Part shown: piece after piece, positions 9,507-18,771 of the stretch
How the letters are laid out: every line of letters starts with the position of its first letter
How positions within the stretch are numbered: position 1 is the stretch's first letter
Assembly (NCBI RefSeq): GCF_009857815.1
Contig: NZ_WVVW01000002.1
Location: 1 to 64,000, forward strand
Reading direction: 5' to 3'
DNA from: Pseudomaricurvus sp. HS19
GTDB lineage: Bacteria > Pseudomonadota > Gammaproteobacteria > Pseudomonadales > Cellvibrionaceae
DNA length: 64,000 nt
Notes under the pieces: model-generated
What the model was told of the DNA's origin: nothing
What the model saw: the letters and a program-made list of their open reading frames with translations, nothing else
The model's database searches: none
Position numbers and translations under genes: made by a program

Positions 9507-10334
9507 ATGACCGAATTCGGGACCGCTACACCGGTAGTACTCAGCCTCTCCAGTCACGACCCATCCGGCGCCTCCGGTATCCAGGCGGATATTGAATGCG
9601 CCGCCAGCCTCGGCTGCCACGCCACCTCGGTCATCACCGCCCTCTGCAGCAAGAACAGCCGCCACACCCACAACATCTCCCCCCTGCCCGCCGCCCTGCT
9701 GATCGAACAGACCCGCTCCCTGCTGGAAGACATGCCGGTGCAGGCAATCCGTATCGGCTTTGTCGGCAGTGTGGAGAATGCCGAAGCTATCCACTCCATC
9801 CTGCGGGACTATCCGCAACTGCCGGTGGTACTGGACCCCGCCACCAGCATCTGCAACGGTGAGCTGGCTGACGCTGACGCCATTGTCAATGCCACCGAAA
9901 ACCTGCTGATGCCACTGGCCACCGTAGTCACCCCGGACATGGGCGAGGCCCAGGAGATCTCCCCGCAGAGCGACACCCCGGAAGCCTGCGCCCACCAGAT
10001 ACTGGAGAGCGGCTGCCACTACCTGCTGATCAGCGGAGCCCGCCGTACCCAGGACACAGTGGAGAATCATCTCTACAACGGCCGCGGCCTGCTGCGTAAA
10101 TACCAGTGGCAGCGGCTGCCAATGCAATCCCACGGCAATGGCGCCACCCTGGCCGCCAGCATTGCCTGCTATCTGGCCCATGGACTGCTGCCGGAAGAGG
10201 CCATCTCCCAGGGGCAGAACTTCACCTGGCAGGCGCTGGCCCACAGCCGCCGGCTGGGTATGGGGCACCACCTGCCCAACCGCTTCTTCTGGGCCAACGG
10301 CCACCTCAGCCAGTCCGGCAGCGGCCACGCCTGA
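9507..10334 (+). CDS. ThiD-like phosphomethylpyrimidine kinase, active-site cysteine absent
   Basis: A 275-residue ribokinase-fold protein of the ThiD family, which phosphorylates hydroxymethylpyrimidine phosphate for thiamine synthesis. The N-terminal substrate motif is HDPSGASGIQADI (residues 13-25). A VVLDPATSICNG region lies near residue 110. The C-terminal anion-hole motif reads SHGNGATLAAS, whereas ThiD usually has GTGC or GSGC with a catalytic Cys. Ala replaces it here. It could be a diverged paralogue with weak or different kinase activity. It lies between hemJ and hemL; hemL-thiD proximity is seen in pseudomonads. SD-like GAGGG precedes the start. Confidence 0.72.
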   Translation: MTEFGTATPVVLSLSSHDPSGASGIQADIECAASLGCHATSVITALCSKNSRHTHNISPLPAALLIEQTRSLLEDMPVQAIRIGFVGSVENAEAIHSILRDYPQLPVVLDPATSICNGELADADAIVNATENLLMPLATVVTPDMGEAQEISPQSDTPEACAHQILESGCHYLLISGARRTQDTVENHLYNGRGLLRKYQWQRLPMQSHGNGATLAASIACYLAHGLLPEEAISQGQNFTWQALAHSRRLGMGHHLPNRFFWANGHLSQSGSGHA

Positions 10335-10426
10335 GGCCCTGAACTCGCAATCCGCCAACGCCTCGGGGATAATGCCGCCTCTGCGATTTCGTCCGTTCCG
10401 TTTTCTTGTCCCGTTAAGGAAGTGCC

Positions 10427-11707
10427 ATGAGCCGCTCTGCCGAACTGTTCCAACAAGCCCAGCAACACATTCCCGGAGGCGTTAACTCGCCGGTGCGCGC
10501 CTTCAAGGCTGTCGGCGGAACGCCGGTCTTTTTCGAGAAGGCAGAGGGCGCCTACCTGTTTGACGCCGACGGCAAACGCTATGTGGATTACGTGCTCTCC
10601 TGGGGTCCGGCCATTCTCGGCCACGCCCACCCCGAGGTTATTGACGCGGTGATTGAGAAGGCGCGCCTGGGACTGAGCTTTGGCGCCCCCACCGCCATCG
10701 AAACCACCCTCGCCGATCGCCTGTGCGAGATCATGCCGGGCATGGACCTGGTGCGTTTCGTCAACTCCGGTACCGAAGCCACCATGAGCGCCATCCGCCT
10801 GGCCCGTGGCTACACCAGTCGCGACAAGATCATCAAGTTTGAGGGCTGCTATCACGGCCACTCCGACTCACTGCTGGTGAAAGCCGGTTCCGGCGCCCTT
10901 ACCCTCGGCGTCCCCAGCTCTCCCGGCGTGCCGGCAGCACTGGCGGACCACACCATCACCCTCACCTACAACGACATTGCCGGTGTCGAGCAGGCGTTTG
11001 CCGAAGTGGGTGAGCAGGTAGCCTGTGTGATTGTGGAGCCGGTGGCCGGCAACATGAACTGCGTGCCGCCGATCCCCGGCTTTCTGGAGTGCCTGCGCGC
11101 CCAGTGCGACCAGTTCGGTGCGGTGCTGATTATCGACGAAGTGATGACCGGCTTCCGCGTCAGCCCTACCGGCGCCCAGGGCCACTATGGCGTCGAGGCG
11201 GACCTCACCACCCTGGGCAAGGTGATGGGTGGCGGCATGCCGGTAGGCGCCTTTGGCGGCAAGCGGGAGATCATGTCCCACATCGCTCCCCTTGGCCCGG
11301 TGTATCAGGCCGGCACCCTGTCCGGTAACCCGGTGGCCATGGCGGCGGGGCTGAAAACCCTGGAGCTGATCTCCGCCGACGGTTTCTACCCGCAGCTGTT
11401 CGCCCGTACCGACCGCCTGGTGCAGGGACTGCGTGACGTAGCTGCTAAACACGGCATCCCCTTCACCACCAACCACGTGGGCAGCATGTTCGGCTTCTTC
11501 TTTACCGAAGAGCCACAGATCACCAACTACCAGCAGGTCATGGCCTGTGACATTGAGCGCTTCAACCGCTTCTTCCACGGCATGCTGGATGAAGGTGTCT
11601 ACCTGGCCCCCGCCTCCTATGAAGCGGGCTTCCTCTCCATTGCCCACACCGATGCCGATATCGACTTCACCCTGGCGGCGGCGGACAAGGTGATGGCCGC
11701 CTTCTGA
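10427..11707 (+). CDS. hemL: Glutamate-1-semialdehyde 2,1-aminomutase
   Basis: PLP-dependent conversion of glutamate-1-semialdehyde to 5-aminolevulinate, the C5 entry to heme. At 426 residues it has the usual length. Visible motifs are [13 protein letters not shown]-like near the N-terminus ([17 protein letters not shown]), [29 protein letters not shown], and the PLP lysine in [16 protein letters not shown] (about residue 265). The start is set by a good SD (AAGGAAG) 6 nt upstream. It is followed by a large bidirectional terminator. With hemJ it gives this locus a heme theme. Confidence 0.97.
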   Translation: MSRSAELFQQAQQHIPGGVNSPVRAFKAVGGTPVFFEKAEGAYLFDADGKRYVDYVLSWGPAILGHAHPEVIDAVIEKARLGLSFGAPTAIETTLADRLCEIMPGMDLVRFVNSGTEATMSAIRLARGYTSRDKIIKFEGCYHGHSDSLLVKAGSGALTLGVPSSPGVPAALADHTITLTYNDIAGVEQAFAEVGEQVACVIVEPVAGNMNCVPPIPGFLECLRAQCDQFGAVLIIDEVMTGFRVSPTGAQGHYGVEADLTTLGKVMGGGMPVGAFGGKREIMSHIAPLGPVYQAGTLSGNPVAMAAGLKTLELISADGFYPQLFARTDRLVQGLRDVAAKHGIPFTTNHVGSMFGFFFTEEPQITNYQQVMACDIERFNRFFHGMLDEGVYLAPASYEAGFLSIAHTDADIDFTLAAADKVMAAF

Positions 11708-11724
11708 TGCCCGCCTTGCGGCCA

Positions 11725-11775
11725 CACGCCGATACAAAAAAGCCCGCTGTCAGCGGGCTTTTTTGTATCGGCGTG
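11725..11775. terminator. Perfect 51-nt palindromic bidirectional terminator
   Basis: Two 25-nt arms around a single central T (11750) form a perfect inverted repeat. The core is AAAAAAGCCCGCTG/CAGCGGGCTTTTTT, so both strands get a T-run. It separates the convergent hemL and PilZ genes. Confidence 0.92.
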
Positions 11776-11786
11776 CGCAGGTCTGG

Positions 11787-12146
11787 TCAGGGCCGTGCCA
11801 TCATGTCTATCAGGGCTTCCAGTTGACTCTCCGCCAACTCCGACAGGTCGATGATATGAAACCCCGACCAGTGGGAAGTGGAGCCTTCATCGCAACGGGT
11901 CCAGAGACAATCCACGCCCAGGTGGAGGGTATCCAGTCCTTCCAGCGGCTCCGGCAGGTGCAAATCCAGCTGGTACAGGTGATCCACCTGCAGAGGCTGC
12001 TCCCCCATCAGCATCAAGCCCTCCCTGTGAATATCCACCAGCCGCCCCAATCGCAGGTTGCGATTGCAGTCGGACACCACCACCGGCACGTTCAGGCGGT
12101 GACGCTGCAGCCGGCGCTGCTCGGTGTGTGGCTGCTGTTCACTCAT
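11787..12146 (-). CDS. PilZ domain c-di-GMP-binding protein
   Basis: A 119-residue single-domain PilZ protein. The N-terminal arginine motif is present (RRLQRHRLNVPVV, RxxxR). The second motif reads VDIHREGLML, i.e. D-x-H-x-x-G instead of the usual D/N-x-S-x-x-G, so c-di-GMP binding is likely but not certain. The start overlaps the stop of the upstream DUF1631 gene by 4 nt, so the two are translationally coupled. The pairing suggests PilZ regulates, or works with, the large DUF1631 protein. Confidence 0.88.
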   Translation of the reverse strand: MSEQQPHTEQRRLQRHRLNVPVVVSDCNRNLRLGRLVDIHREGLMLMGEQPLQVDHLYQLDLHLPEPLEGLDTLHLGVDCLWTRCDEGSTSHWSGFHIIDLSELAESQLEALIDMMARP

Positions 12147-14551
12147 ACGGCGGTCTCCGAGCGCAACTCTTCGGCGCGGGCATTGAGGCTCTGGAGGATG
12201 TTCTCCAGGGCGCGTTCAAAGAAGGGTTTGGAACTGCCGGCAATGACCTTGGCGGAGCGTGACAGCATGGCCCGGGCCAGCTCCAGCCCCGACATCATGG
12301 CAACCTTCTTGCCCATCTGGTCCACCAGCATGTAGTGCATGGTCTTGGAGTTGTACCAGGCCACCTTGAGGCGCTTGCCGCCTTCAAATTCAAACCAGGT
12401 ACCAAACTCGATCATCTTCAGGTGCTCAACCATGCGCTGCTCTTCCGGCGTCGCACTCTCCTGCTCACCGGGGGACTGTCCGGCCTTGAGCGCGGCCATC
12501 TCTTCCAGCTTGCTGCGTGCGGGTTCGGAAGCAGGCTCCACGGCCCGGCTCTGCAGAGCCATTTTCTGCAGCGAGAAGAGCGCCTCCAGCAGCTTCTTGC
12601 CCTTGGCCTGCTCGTAACCGATGGTTTCAAAACCGGACTCGAGCGTATCCAGCAAACTGTTCTGCATCTCCAGCTGGCGGGTTTTGTCGGCATTGGTTTG
12701 CTTCGGCTCAATGGTCCACAGCACCTCATCTATGACCCGCACCGCCCGCAACCAGCTCTCGGATTCCTCACCGTAACGCAGCAGTAAAAAGGCCAGGTAA
12801 TCGGACCAGGGCTGCAACAGCATCAGCAATACGGCGGAGGGCAGTTCGCGGCCATCGGTGCGTTTGCGCACCTCCTGATTGACCCGCAGCTTCACCTCCC
12901 GCAGTTTCTCCTCTCCCTGCACCTTCTCCATGGCGCGCCGCTCCATCAACTCCTGGCGACGGGAGATCTTCTTGGTATAGCCGCTGAAATCCAGCAGCAG
13001 TTCGGCGAACAGGCGTGTGTCGTTGGTGAACTCTTCCAGCACCCGGTTGACGATACTTTTGATCTTGTCGTAAATGTCGTACTGGCTGCTGCCGTCGTTG
13101 CCGACCCACTTCACCGCCGCTTCCGCCATGTTGTTCAGCAGCAGACGCGCCGGGTGACCGGTCTTCTCGAAGAAATTCTTGTCGATAAACGCCACTTTGA
13201 GGAAAGGCGTGTGCAGGTAACTGAGCAGCGCCTTGATGGCGTCGGGCAGGTTTTCGTCCGACAGCATGTACTCAAACAGCAAGCCCACCAGGTCAATGGT
13301 GTGCATATCGTTCTCATCGATGCTGCCATCCTCGACCGCCGCCTGCAGGTGCCCCAGCAATTGCTCGTTAACCTCGGCGATGCTCTGCGGCTCCAGGTTG
13401 CCCGGCTGCGCCACCGCCAGGTGCTGGCCAGTGACCGCCAGCGCCTGGGTCTGGATGCTCTGTAACGCGGTGACCAGCTGCTCGTTGGAGTAGATCACGG
13501 CCGAGCGGCCACCCGGCAGGGCTGCGCCGCCTTGCGGCGCCATCGCGGGCTGTACGCCCTCCCCTGCCGCCGATGGCACAGCGGCACCGGCAGTACCCGC
13601 CACACCGCCGGCACCCGCTGGGCCGGAGCGTGTCAGTACACCGCCCAGATGGCTCTGCAGACTGCGGATGGCTGCCAGCAGGTGCCCCTGATACTGCTCA
13701 CTGGGCAGGGAGCTGTCAGGCATCGGCACACCGCTGGCGACCACCTCTCCGGCCGCCGGGGCAGCGGCCGCTGCGGGAGTAGCTGTGGCAGCGCCAGGGG
13801 AGGCCGGTTCGGCTGCCGCCATCTCTTCCACTTCCGGCACCGGCGGCGGTGACAGGTTCACCGGCCGATAGCGCAGGTTGGCCAGCAACCCCTGCTTCTG
13901 CAGGTAATCGTTAACCCCCTCATACACTTCATTCAGTGAAGGGATGAAACTGCGATCGAACTCCTTGTAGGCGAGTATACGGGTGCCCAGCCTGAGACTG
14001 GTGCGGGCGAGCCCCTTGCGCAATGACTCGCAGTACTGGATCGGCCCCGCAGGATTGCCGCGATCCTGTACCCGCTCACCACGATTGAGCAGAGCAAGGC
14101 GCTGATTCATGGCCCAGAGTGGCTCGGAATACTGGTTTTCGGCACGGTGGGTGATGGAGCTGATGGCGATGGTCTCTTCCAGATCATCATTTTCCACCAG
14201 CGCCAGCATGTCATCCTGGTACTTCTCTTCGCCGGTGGTGGTGCGCAGTTCGCCGCGCTTGAACTTTACAAACCCCTCGCCGAGATAGCCGAGGAAGTAG
14301 TGCCGCAACTCTGCTCTCTGTTCGCGCAACAGCCGCAGCTGCTCCGCCAGTTCCACCTGCTCCTTGTTACTGCGCGCCGCGTCTACCCGCTCCTGCAAGG
14401 TGGCCTGCAACTGCTCGACAAAGGTATCAAAGTGGGGCTGCGCCTGCTGCAGCAGCAGTGCCTGACAGGCTTTCAGATGCCGGATCACCAGCTCGTCGGT
14501 CAGGCTGGCTCCACCGGAGTGGCTTTCGGAAGGGGTATCTGCGCTGCTCAT
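12143..14551 (-). CDS. DUF1631 family protein
   Basis: An 802-residue, mostly helical cytoplasmic protein of the DUF1631 family, function unknown. The N-terminal third is helical (QAQPHFDTFVEQLQATLQER). An Ala/Pro/Gly-rich linker runs from about residue 235 to 330. The conserved DUF1631 core lies at about 350-800, including VGLLFEYMLSDENLP, RLLLNNMAEAAVKWVG and VKLRVNQEVRKRTDGRELP. The end, EFGTWFEFEGGKRLKVAW, resembles a PilZ-like or SH3-like barrel. It overlaps the downstream PilZ gene by 4 nt. A c-di-GMP link is inference from that coupling. Confidence 0.86.
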   Translation of the reverse strand: MSSADTPSESHSGGASLTDELVIRHLKACQALLLQQAQPHFDTFVEQLQATLQERVDAARSNKEQVELAEQLRLLREQRAELRHYFLGYLGEGFVKFKRGELRTTTGEEKYQDDMLALVENDDLEETIAISSITHRAENQYSEPLWAMNQRLALLNRGERVQDRGNPAGPIQYCESLRKGLARTSLRLGTRILAYKEFDRSFIPSLNEVYEGVNDYLQKQGLLANLRYRPVNLSPPPVPEVEEMAAAEPASPGAATATPAAAAAPAAGEVVASGVPMPDSSLPSEQYQGHLLAAIRSLQSHLGGVLTRSGPAGAGGVAGTAGAAVPSAAGEGVQPAMAPQGGAALPGGRSAVIYSNEQLVTALQSIQTQALAVTGQHLAVAQPGNLEPQSIAEVNEQLLGHLQAAVEDGSIDENDMHTIDLVGLLFEYMLSDENLPDAIKALLSYLHTPFLKVAFIDKNFFEKTGHPARLLLNNMAEAAVKWVGNDGSSQYDIYDKIKSIVNRVLEEFTNDTRLFAELLLDFSGYTKKISRRQELMERRAMEKVQGEEKLREVKLRVNQEVRKRTDGRELPSAVLLMLLQPWSDYLAFLLLRYGEESESWLRAVRVIDEVLWTIEPKQTNADKTRQLEMQNSLLDTLESGFETIGYEQAKGKKLLEALFSLQKMALQSRAVEPASEPARSKLEEMAALKAGQSPGEQESATPEEQRMVEHLKMIEFGTWFEFEGGKRLKVAWYNSKTMHYMLVDQMGKKVAMMSGLELARAMLSRSAKVIAGSSKPFFERALENILQSLNARAEELRSETAV

Positions 14552-14828
14552 AGTATCCGGTTCTTATTGGTTGCTTCCTTGATCACACCAGGCGGTCGGC
14601 CGAGCCAGGCCCGCCGGTGACCAACGCGACAGGGCGAGGGACACGCCGCAACGGCGTCAACCTGCCGACAGCACCGCTTATGCCGGGGAGGAGTCCATTC
14701 GTTGCAGCCCGAGGGAAACTATATTCGAAAACCGCCCTGTGCCGAGCGGGTAACCGTGGTATGCGGCGTCAATAGTAGCATTGTTGTGATACATGTCACA
14801 CACGGCCGCCCGGGTGAAATCAGCCACT

Positions 14829-15293
14829 TCAGGGATTGAGCTGCCGCCAGAGTCCCTGCTCACGACGACAGTCATCGCGGCACAGGCGGGTCGCCTGACG
14901 GGCGAAACGACGGGCTTGGGAGAGATTGCCAAGTTCGGCATAGGCCTCACCCAGCAAGCGATAGAAACCACTGAAGCGGCGATCCACCCGCAACCCCTGC
15001 TCCGCCACTTCGATCACCTGTTGCCACTCACCGGAGCGGGCCAGCTGGTCCCCGCGCTGCTCCAGTTCCAGCACCAGTTGCGGCGGTGGTTGCACACCGG
15101 ACTCCCGCCCCGGCTCCGGGGAGGGCGGAACGGTGACAGGCTCCGGCGAGCCCGGCACCTGCTCCTGCGAATAGTCGCCGCCCTCCTGCTCACCCGGCGC
15201 GGTTACCGGCGATGGCGGCCGGGTGGACTGGCAACCTGCCAGCAACAACAGGGAGGCGCACAGCAAACCCGGAACTACTCGCTTCAAAACCAT
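14829..15293 (-). CDS. TPR-type outer-membrane lipoprotein, LpoP-like PBP1b activator
   Basis: With ATG at 15293 the product has 154 residues (an in-frame TTG at 15305 would add four). A signal sequence and lipobox LLLLAGC give an acylated cysteine near residue 21. A Pro/Glu-rich linker follows, then a TPR-like helical domain (ELEQRGDQLARSGEWQQVIE, LLGEAYAELGNLSQARRFAR). It overlaps the 3' end of the PBP1b gene by 10 bp. In Pseudomonas the lipoprotein LpoP, a TPR protein encoded with PBP1b, activates that synthase. Architecture and position fit LpoP, but homology could not be tested here. Confidence 0.78.
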   Translation of the reverse strand: MVLKRVVPGLLCASLLLLAGCQSTRPPSPVTAPGEQEGGDYSQEQVPGSPEPVTVPPSPEPGRESGVQPPPQLVLELEQRGDQLARSGEWQQVIEVAEQGLRVDRRFSGFYRLLGEAYAELGNLSQARRFARQATRLCRDDCRREQGLWRQLNP

Positions 15294-17593
15294 TTTTTCA
15301 TCCAATGCAAAACGGGATTTTCAACATAATCACAGGCCGCACTCTGCAGTGGACGGTTGTTGCCGTCAAACGGAATCAGGCGCGCACCGCGACAATTTTC
15401 ACCGCTGAGCAAACCGCTGGTCTGGTCCACCCACAGGTATTCGACCTTGTCATCGGCGTAGATATCCAGCCCCCGGGTCGGCCAGTCGCGGAACATCTCC
15501 CGCCACACGGTGAGCGCCCCGGAGCTGCCGGTCAGCGGCGTTGCGCCGTTGTCGTCCCGCCCCAGCCATACCACCGCCAGGTGCTGACCGCTGAAGCCGG
15601 CAAACCAGCTGTCGCGCTGGTTATCCGTGGTGCCGGTTTTACCCGCCAGCGACAGCTCCGGCGGCAGCACCTGATAGAGGCCGCGCCCGGTGCCCTCCCG
15701 CACCACCGCCTGCAGCGCGTACTGCAACAACGCCACACTGTTTTCGTCCACCGACTGGTCCAGCTCGATGGCGTAACGGGAGAGCGGCTCGCCCGTCGCC
15801 GTCTCCACCGCACGAATGGCCCGCAACGGCATCACCACGCCGTCGTTGGCAATGCTGTGGTACATGGCGGAGACCTGCAGGGGTGACAACTCTATGGCGC
15901 CCAGCAGCATGGCCGGCACCACATCGAATTCCGCCGTCACCCCCAGATTGCGCAGGGTGCGCTCCACCTTGTCCAGGCCCACAGTCATACCGAGGCGGGC
16001 GGTGGCTTGATTGTAGGAGCGGGTCAGGGCGTCGATCAGCAGCACCTCACCATGGGACTGATGATCAAAATTCCTGGGCTCCCACAGGGAGCCGCCGGGG
16101 CCGGCCACTTTGACCGGACCGTCACTGATCAGCGACGCCAGGTTGTAACCATGCTGCAGTGCCGTGAGGTAGACCGCCGGCTTGGCCAGTGAGCCGATGG
16201 GCCGGGTGGCATCCAGGGCGCGGTTAAATCCGGAAAACTTGGTCTGCCGATCGCCCACCAGCGCCAGCACTTCCCCGGTGCCCACGCCGGTGACCACCAC
16301 CGCACCCTGCATTTGCTGGTCCGGGATTTTGTAACCCCGCTCCAGCCGTTGCAGCTGGCGACTGAGCGCCGCCTCGGCACGGCGCTGGGCGCTGAGAGAG
16401 AGGGTGGTAAACACCTTCAGCCCCTCGCTGCTTAACGCCTCCTCGCTGTAGTCACTGAGCAGCTGCCGCCGCACCAGGTCAATGAATGCCGGGTACTCCT
16501 GCAGCTTGCGCCGTTCCTCCGCAATAACCCCCAGCGGCGCGCGACGGGCGCGATCTGCTTCGGCCGCAGTAAGCAGTTGCTGCTTCTGCAGCACCGTCAG
16601 TACCAGGTTGCGTCGTTCCAGGGCCCGCTGCGGGTTGCGCCAAGGGTTGTAGTAGGAGGCCCCCTTTACCATGCCCACCAGCAGCGCCAGCTGTTCGGTT
16701 TTCAGCTGTGTCAGCGGGCGCCCGAAGTAGTGGCGGGCCGCCAGCCCGAAGCCGTGGATCTGCCGCGGACCGCTCTGCCCCAGGTAGACCTCGTTCATGT
16801 AGGTTTCGAGGATCTCTGCCTTGCTGTAGTGCAACTCCAGCAGCAGCGACATGGAAGCTTCGGTGAGTTTGCGCGAAAAGGTGCGACGATCGTCAAGGAA
16901 GAAGTTTTTCACCAGCTGCTGGGTCAGGGTACTACCCCCCTGCACCACGCGGCCAGAGCGCACATTGACCCAGGCAGCGCGGGCGATGGCGACCGGTGAT
17001 ACGCCCCAATGCTGGACAAAGCTGCGATCCTCCACCGCGATCAACGCCTCTCCCAACAGCGGCGGGATATCCTGCAAGCGGATCAGCTCGCGGTCTTCCT
17101 GGCGGGTGGGATAGATGCCGCCGACGATGGCCGGCTCCAGCAGCATCACCGATGCCGATGTCCCCTTAACCACCTGTAATGAGGCCACCCGGTCATTGGC
17201 GATCTGCAGCCGCAGGCGCCGCTCGGGGTGCTGGCGCTGGTTGTAAGCAAAGGGGCGGACATAAATATCGAACTCACTGCCTCGCAGCGACCACTGGCCG
17301 GGGGAGTAAACCTGGCCCACTTCCCGGTAACCCAGCACCTGCAGTTCAAAACGCAGATCTTCAACACTCACCACCCGCCCCTGGTACAACTCCAGCGGCT
17401 GCGCGTAGACCCGTGCCGGCAGCGCCCACTTGCGGCCATCAAATTTGTCCCGCACCTCAAAGTCGAGCCACAACAGCCACAGGGCGACAACCACGGTGGG
17501 CAATAGCAGCATAATGGCGAGCCAGCGCCAGAATCGGGAGGGAGTACGGGAGGAGCGTTTACGGCCCCGGGAAGAAGTGCGCTTGCGTGTCAT
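15284..17593 (-). CDS. mrcB: Penicillin-binding protein 1B (bifunctional murein synthase)
   Basis: A 769-residue class A PBP that polymerises and cross-links peptidoglycan in the periplasm. A basic cytoplasmic tail is followed by one transmembrane helix (about 25-47) and a UB2H-like domain at about 75-165. The GT51 transglycosylase has EDRSFVQHWGVSP and QGGSTLTQQLVKNFF. The transpeptidase has SLAK (SxxK) near residue 474, SYN near 525 and KTGTT near 650. All catalytic motifs are present. The downstream LpoP-like lipoprotein overlaps the stop. Confidence 0.96.
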   Translation of the reverse strand: MTRKRTSSRGRKRSSRTPSRFWRWLAIMLLLPTVVVALWLLWLDFEVRDKFDGRKWALPARVYAQPLELYQGRVVSVEDLRFELQVLGYREVGQVYSPGQWSLRGSEFDIYVRPFAYNQRQHPERRLRLQIANDRVASLQVVKGTSASVMLLEPAIVGGIYPTRQEDRELIRLQDIPPLLGEALIAVEDRSFVQHWGVSPVAIARAAWVNVRSGRVVQGGSTLTQQLVKNFFLDDRRTFSRKLTEASMSLLLELHYSKAEILETYMNEVYLGQSGPRQIHGFGLAARHYFGRPLTQLKTEQLALLVGMVKGASYYNPWRNPQRALERRNLVLTVLQKQQLLTAAEADRARRAPLGVIAEERRKLQEYPAFIDLVRRQLLSDYSEEALSSEGLKVFTTLSLSAQRRAEAALSRQLQRLERGYKIPDQQMQGAVVVTGVGTGEVLALVGDRQTKFSGFNRALDATRPIGSLAKPAVYLTALQHGYNLASLISDGPVKVAGPGGSLWEPRNFDHQSHGEVLLIDALTRSYNQATARLGMTVGLDKVERTLRNLGVTAEFDVVPAMLLGAIELSPLQVSAMYHSIANDGVVMPLRAIRAVETATGEPLSRYAIELDQSVDENSVALLQYALQAVVREGTGRGLYQVLPPELSLAGKTGTTDNQRDSWFAGFSGQHLAVVWLGRDDNGATPLTGSSGALTVWREMFRDWPTRGLDIYADDKVEYLWVDQTSGLLSGENCRGARLIPFDGNNRPLQSAACDYVENPVLHWMKKWF

Positions 17594-17682
17594 GGCGCAA
17601 GTGTACTGACTCGCGCCTTACTGACAAGGCATAATGTCAGCCTTTGCGGTCGGCAACCGCCTGAAACAGCTAAGGAATCACA

Positions 17683-18684
17683 ATGAGTCATTATCACATC
17701 TACGGCATCGGCGCCGCACTGGTGGATACCGAGATCGAAGTCAGCGACACGGATCTGCACAACCTCAGTATCGACAAGGGCGTTATGACGCTGGTGGATG
17801 AAAGCCGACAGCAGGAGTTGATTGACCACCTCTCCGATCACCTGGTCGCTTCCCGCCGCGCCAGCGGAGGTTCCGCCGCCAACACCATCATTGCCGCCAG
17901 CTACTTCGGCGCCAGCGCCTTCTATAGCTGCAAGGTGTCCAACGACGAGAACGGCGACTTCTACCTCAATGACCTGCAGGCGGCCGGTGTCGACTACCAC
18001 CGCGAACTGCAACGCGAGGCCGGCGTTACCGGCAAGTGCCTCGTCATGATCACTCCGGATGCCGAACGCACCATGAACACCTACCTCGGTATCAGCGAGA
18101 CGCTGTCGGTCAATGAGCTGCATCCCGAAGCCATCGCCAGCTCCGGCTATGTGTACCTCGAAGGCTACCTGGTGTCATCGGAGACCGGGCGCGCCGCAGC
18201 CATTGAAGCCCGCCGCCAGGCCGAAGCCGCCGGGGTCAAAACCGCGCTGAGTCTTTCCGACCCGGCCATGGTGCAGTTTTTCCGCGACGGCTTGCAGGAG
18301 ATGCTGGGTGACGGTGTGGACCTGCTGTTCTGCAACGAAGGCGAAGCACTGGGCTTCACCGGTTGCAGTGACCTGCAAAGCGCGGCCACCGAGCTGCAAA
18401 AGATCGCCCGCACCTACGCCATTACCCTGGGCAGCAAGGGCGCGCTGGTGTTCGATGGTGAACAGCACCACCAGGTCGCCCCGCACGCGGTAACCGCCAT
18501 CGACAGCAACGGCGCCGGCGATATGTTTGCCGGTGCGTTTCTCTACGGTATCAGTCATGGCCTGGACTTCGCCCGCGCCGGGGCCCTGGCCAGCCGCGCC
18601 GCCGCCCAGGTGGTCAGCCAGTTTGGCCCGCGCCTGCGCCCCGAGCAGCACGCCCAACTGCTGCAGGAGTTCAACGCCGGCTGA
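17683..18684 (+). CDS. PfkB family kinase, probable adenosine kinase
   Basis: A 333-residue ribokinase-fold kinase. The N-terminal GIGAALVDTEIEV and RASGGSAANTI motifs and the C-terminal DSNGAGDMFAGAFLYGI (anion hole and catalytic Asp near residue 284) are intact. Proteobacterial proteins of this length and motif set are generally called adenosine kinase, converting adenosine to AMP. Another nucleoside or sugar substrate cannot be excluded from sequence. It is divergent from mrcB, with an SD (TAAGGA) about 8 nt before the ATG. Confidence 0.82.
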   Translation: MSHYHIYGIGAALVDTEIEVSDTDLHNLSIDKGVMTLVDESRQQELIDHLSDHLVASRRASGGSAANTIIAASYFGASAFYSCKVSNDENGDFYLNDLQAAGVDYHRELQREAGVTGKCLVMITPDAERTMNTYLGISETLSVNELHPEAIASSGYVYLEGYLVSSETGRAAAIEARRQAEAAGVKTALSLSDPAMVQFFRDGLQEMLGDGVDLLFCNEGEALGFTGCSDLQSAATELQKIARTYAITLGSKGALVFDGEQHHQVAPHAVTAIDSNGAGDMFAGAFLYGISHGLDFARAGALASRAAAQVVSQFGPRLRPEQHAQLLQEFNAG

Positions 18685-18771
18685 GCCTGAGCCGCTGCGG
18701 CCCGGCGATACACAATAATAATGGCCGGCGCTCCAGGGGAGCGACCGGCACCAATGGACGGTGATTCTCCT

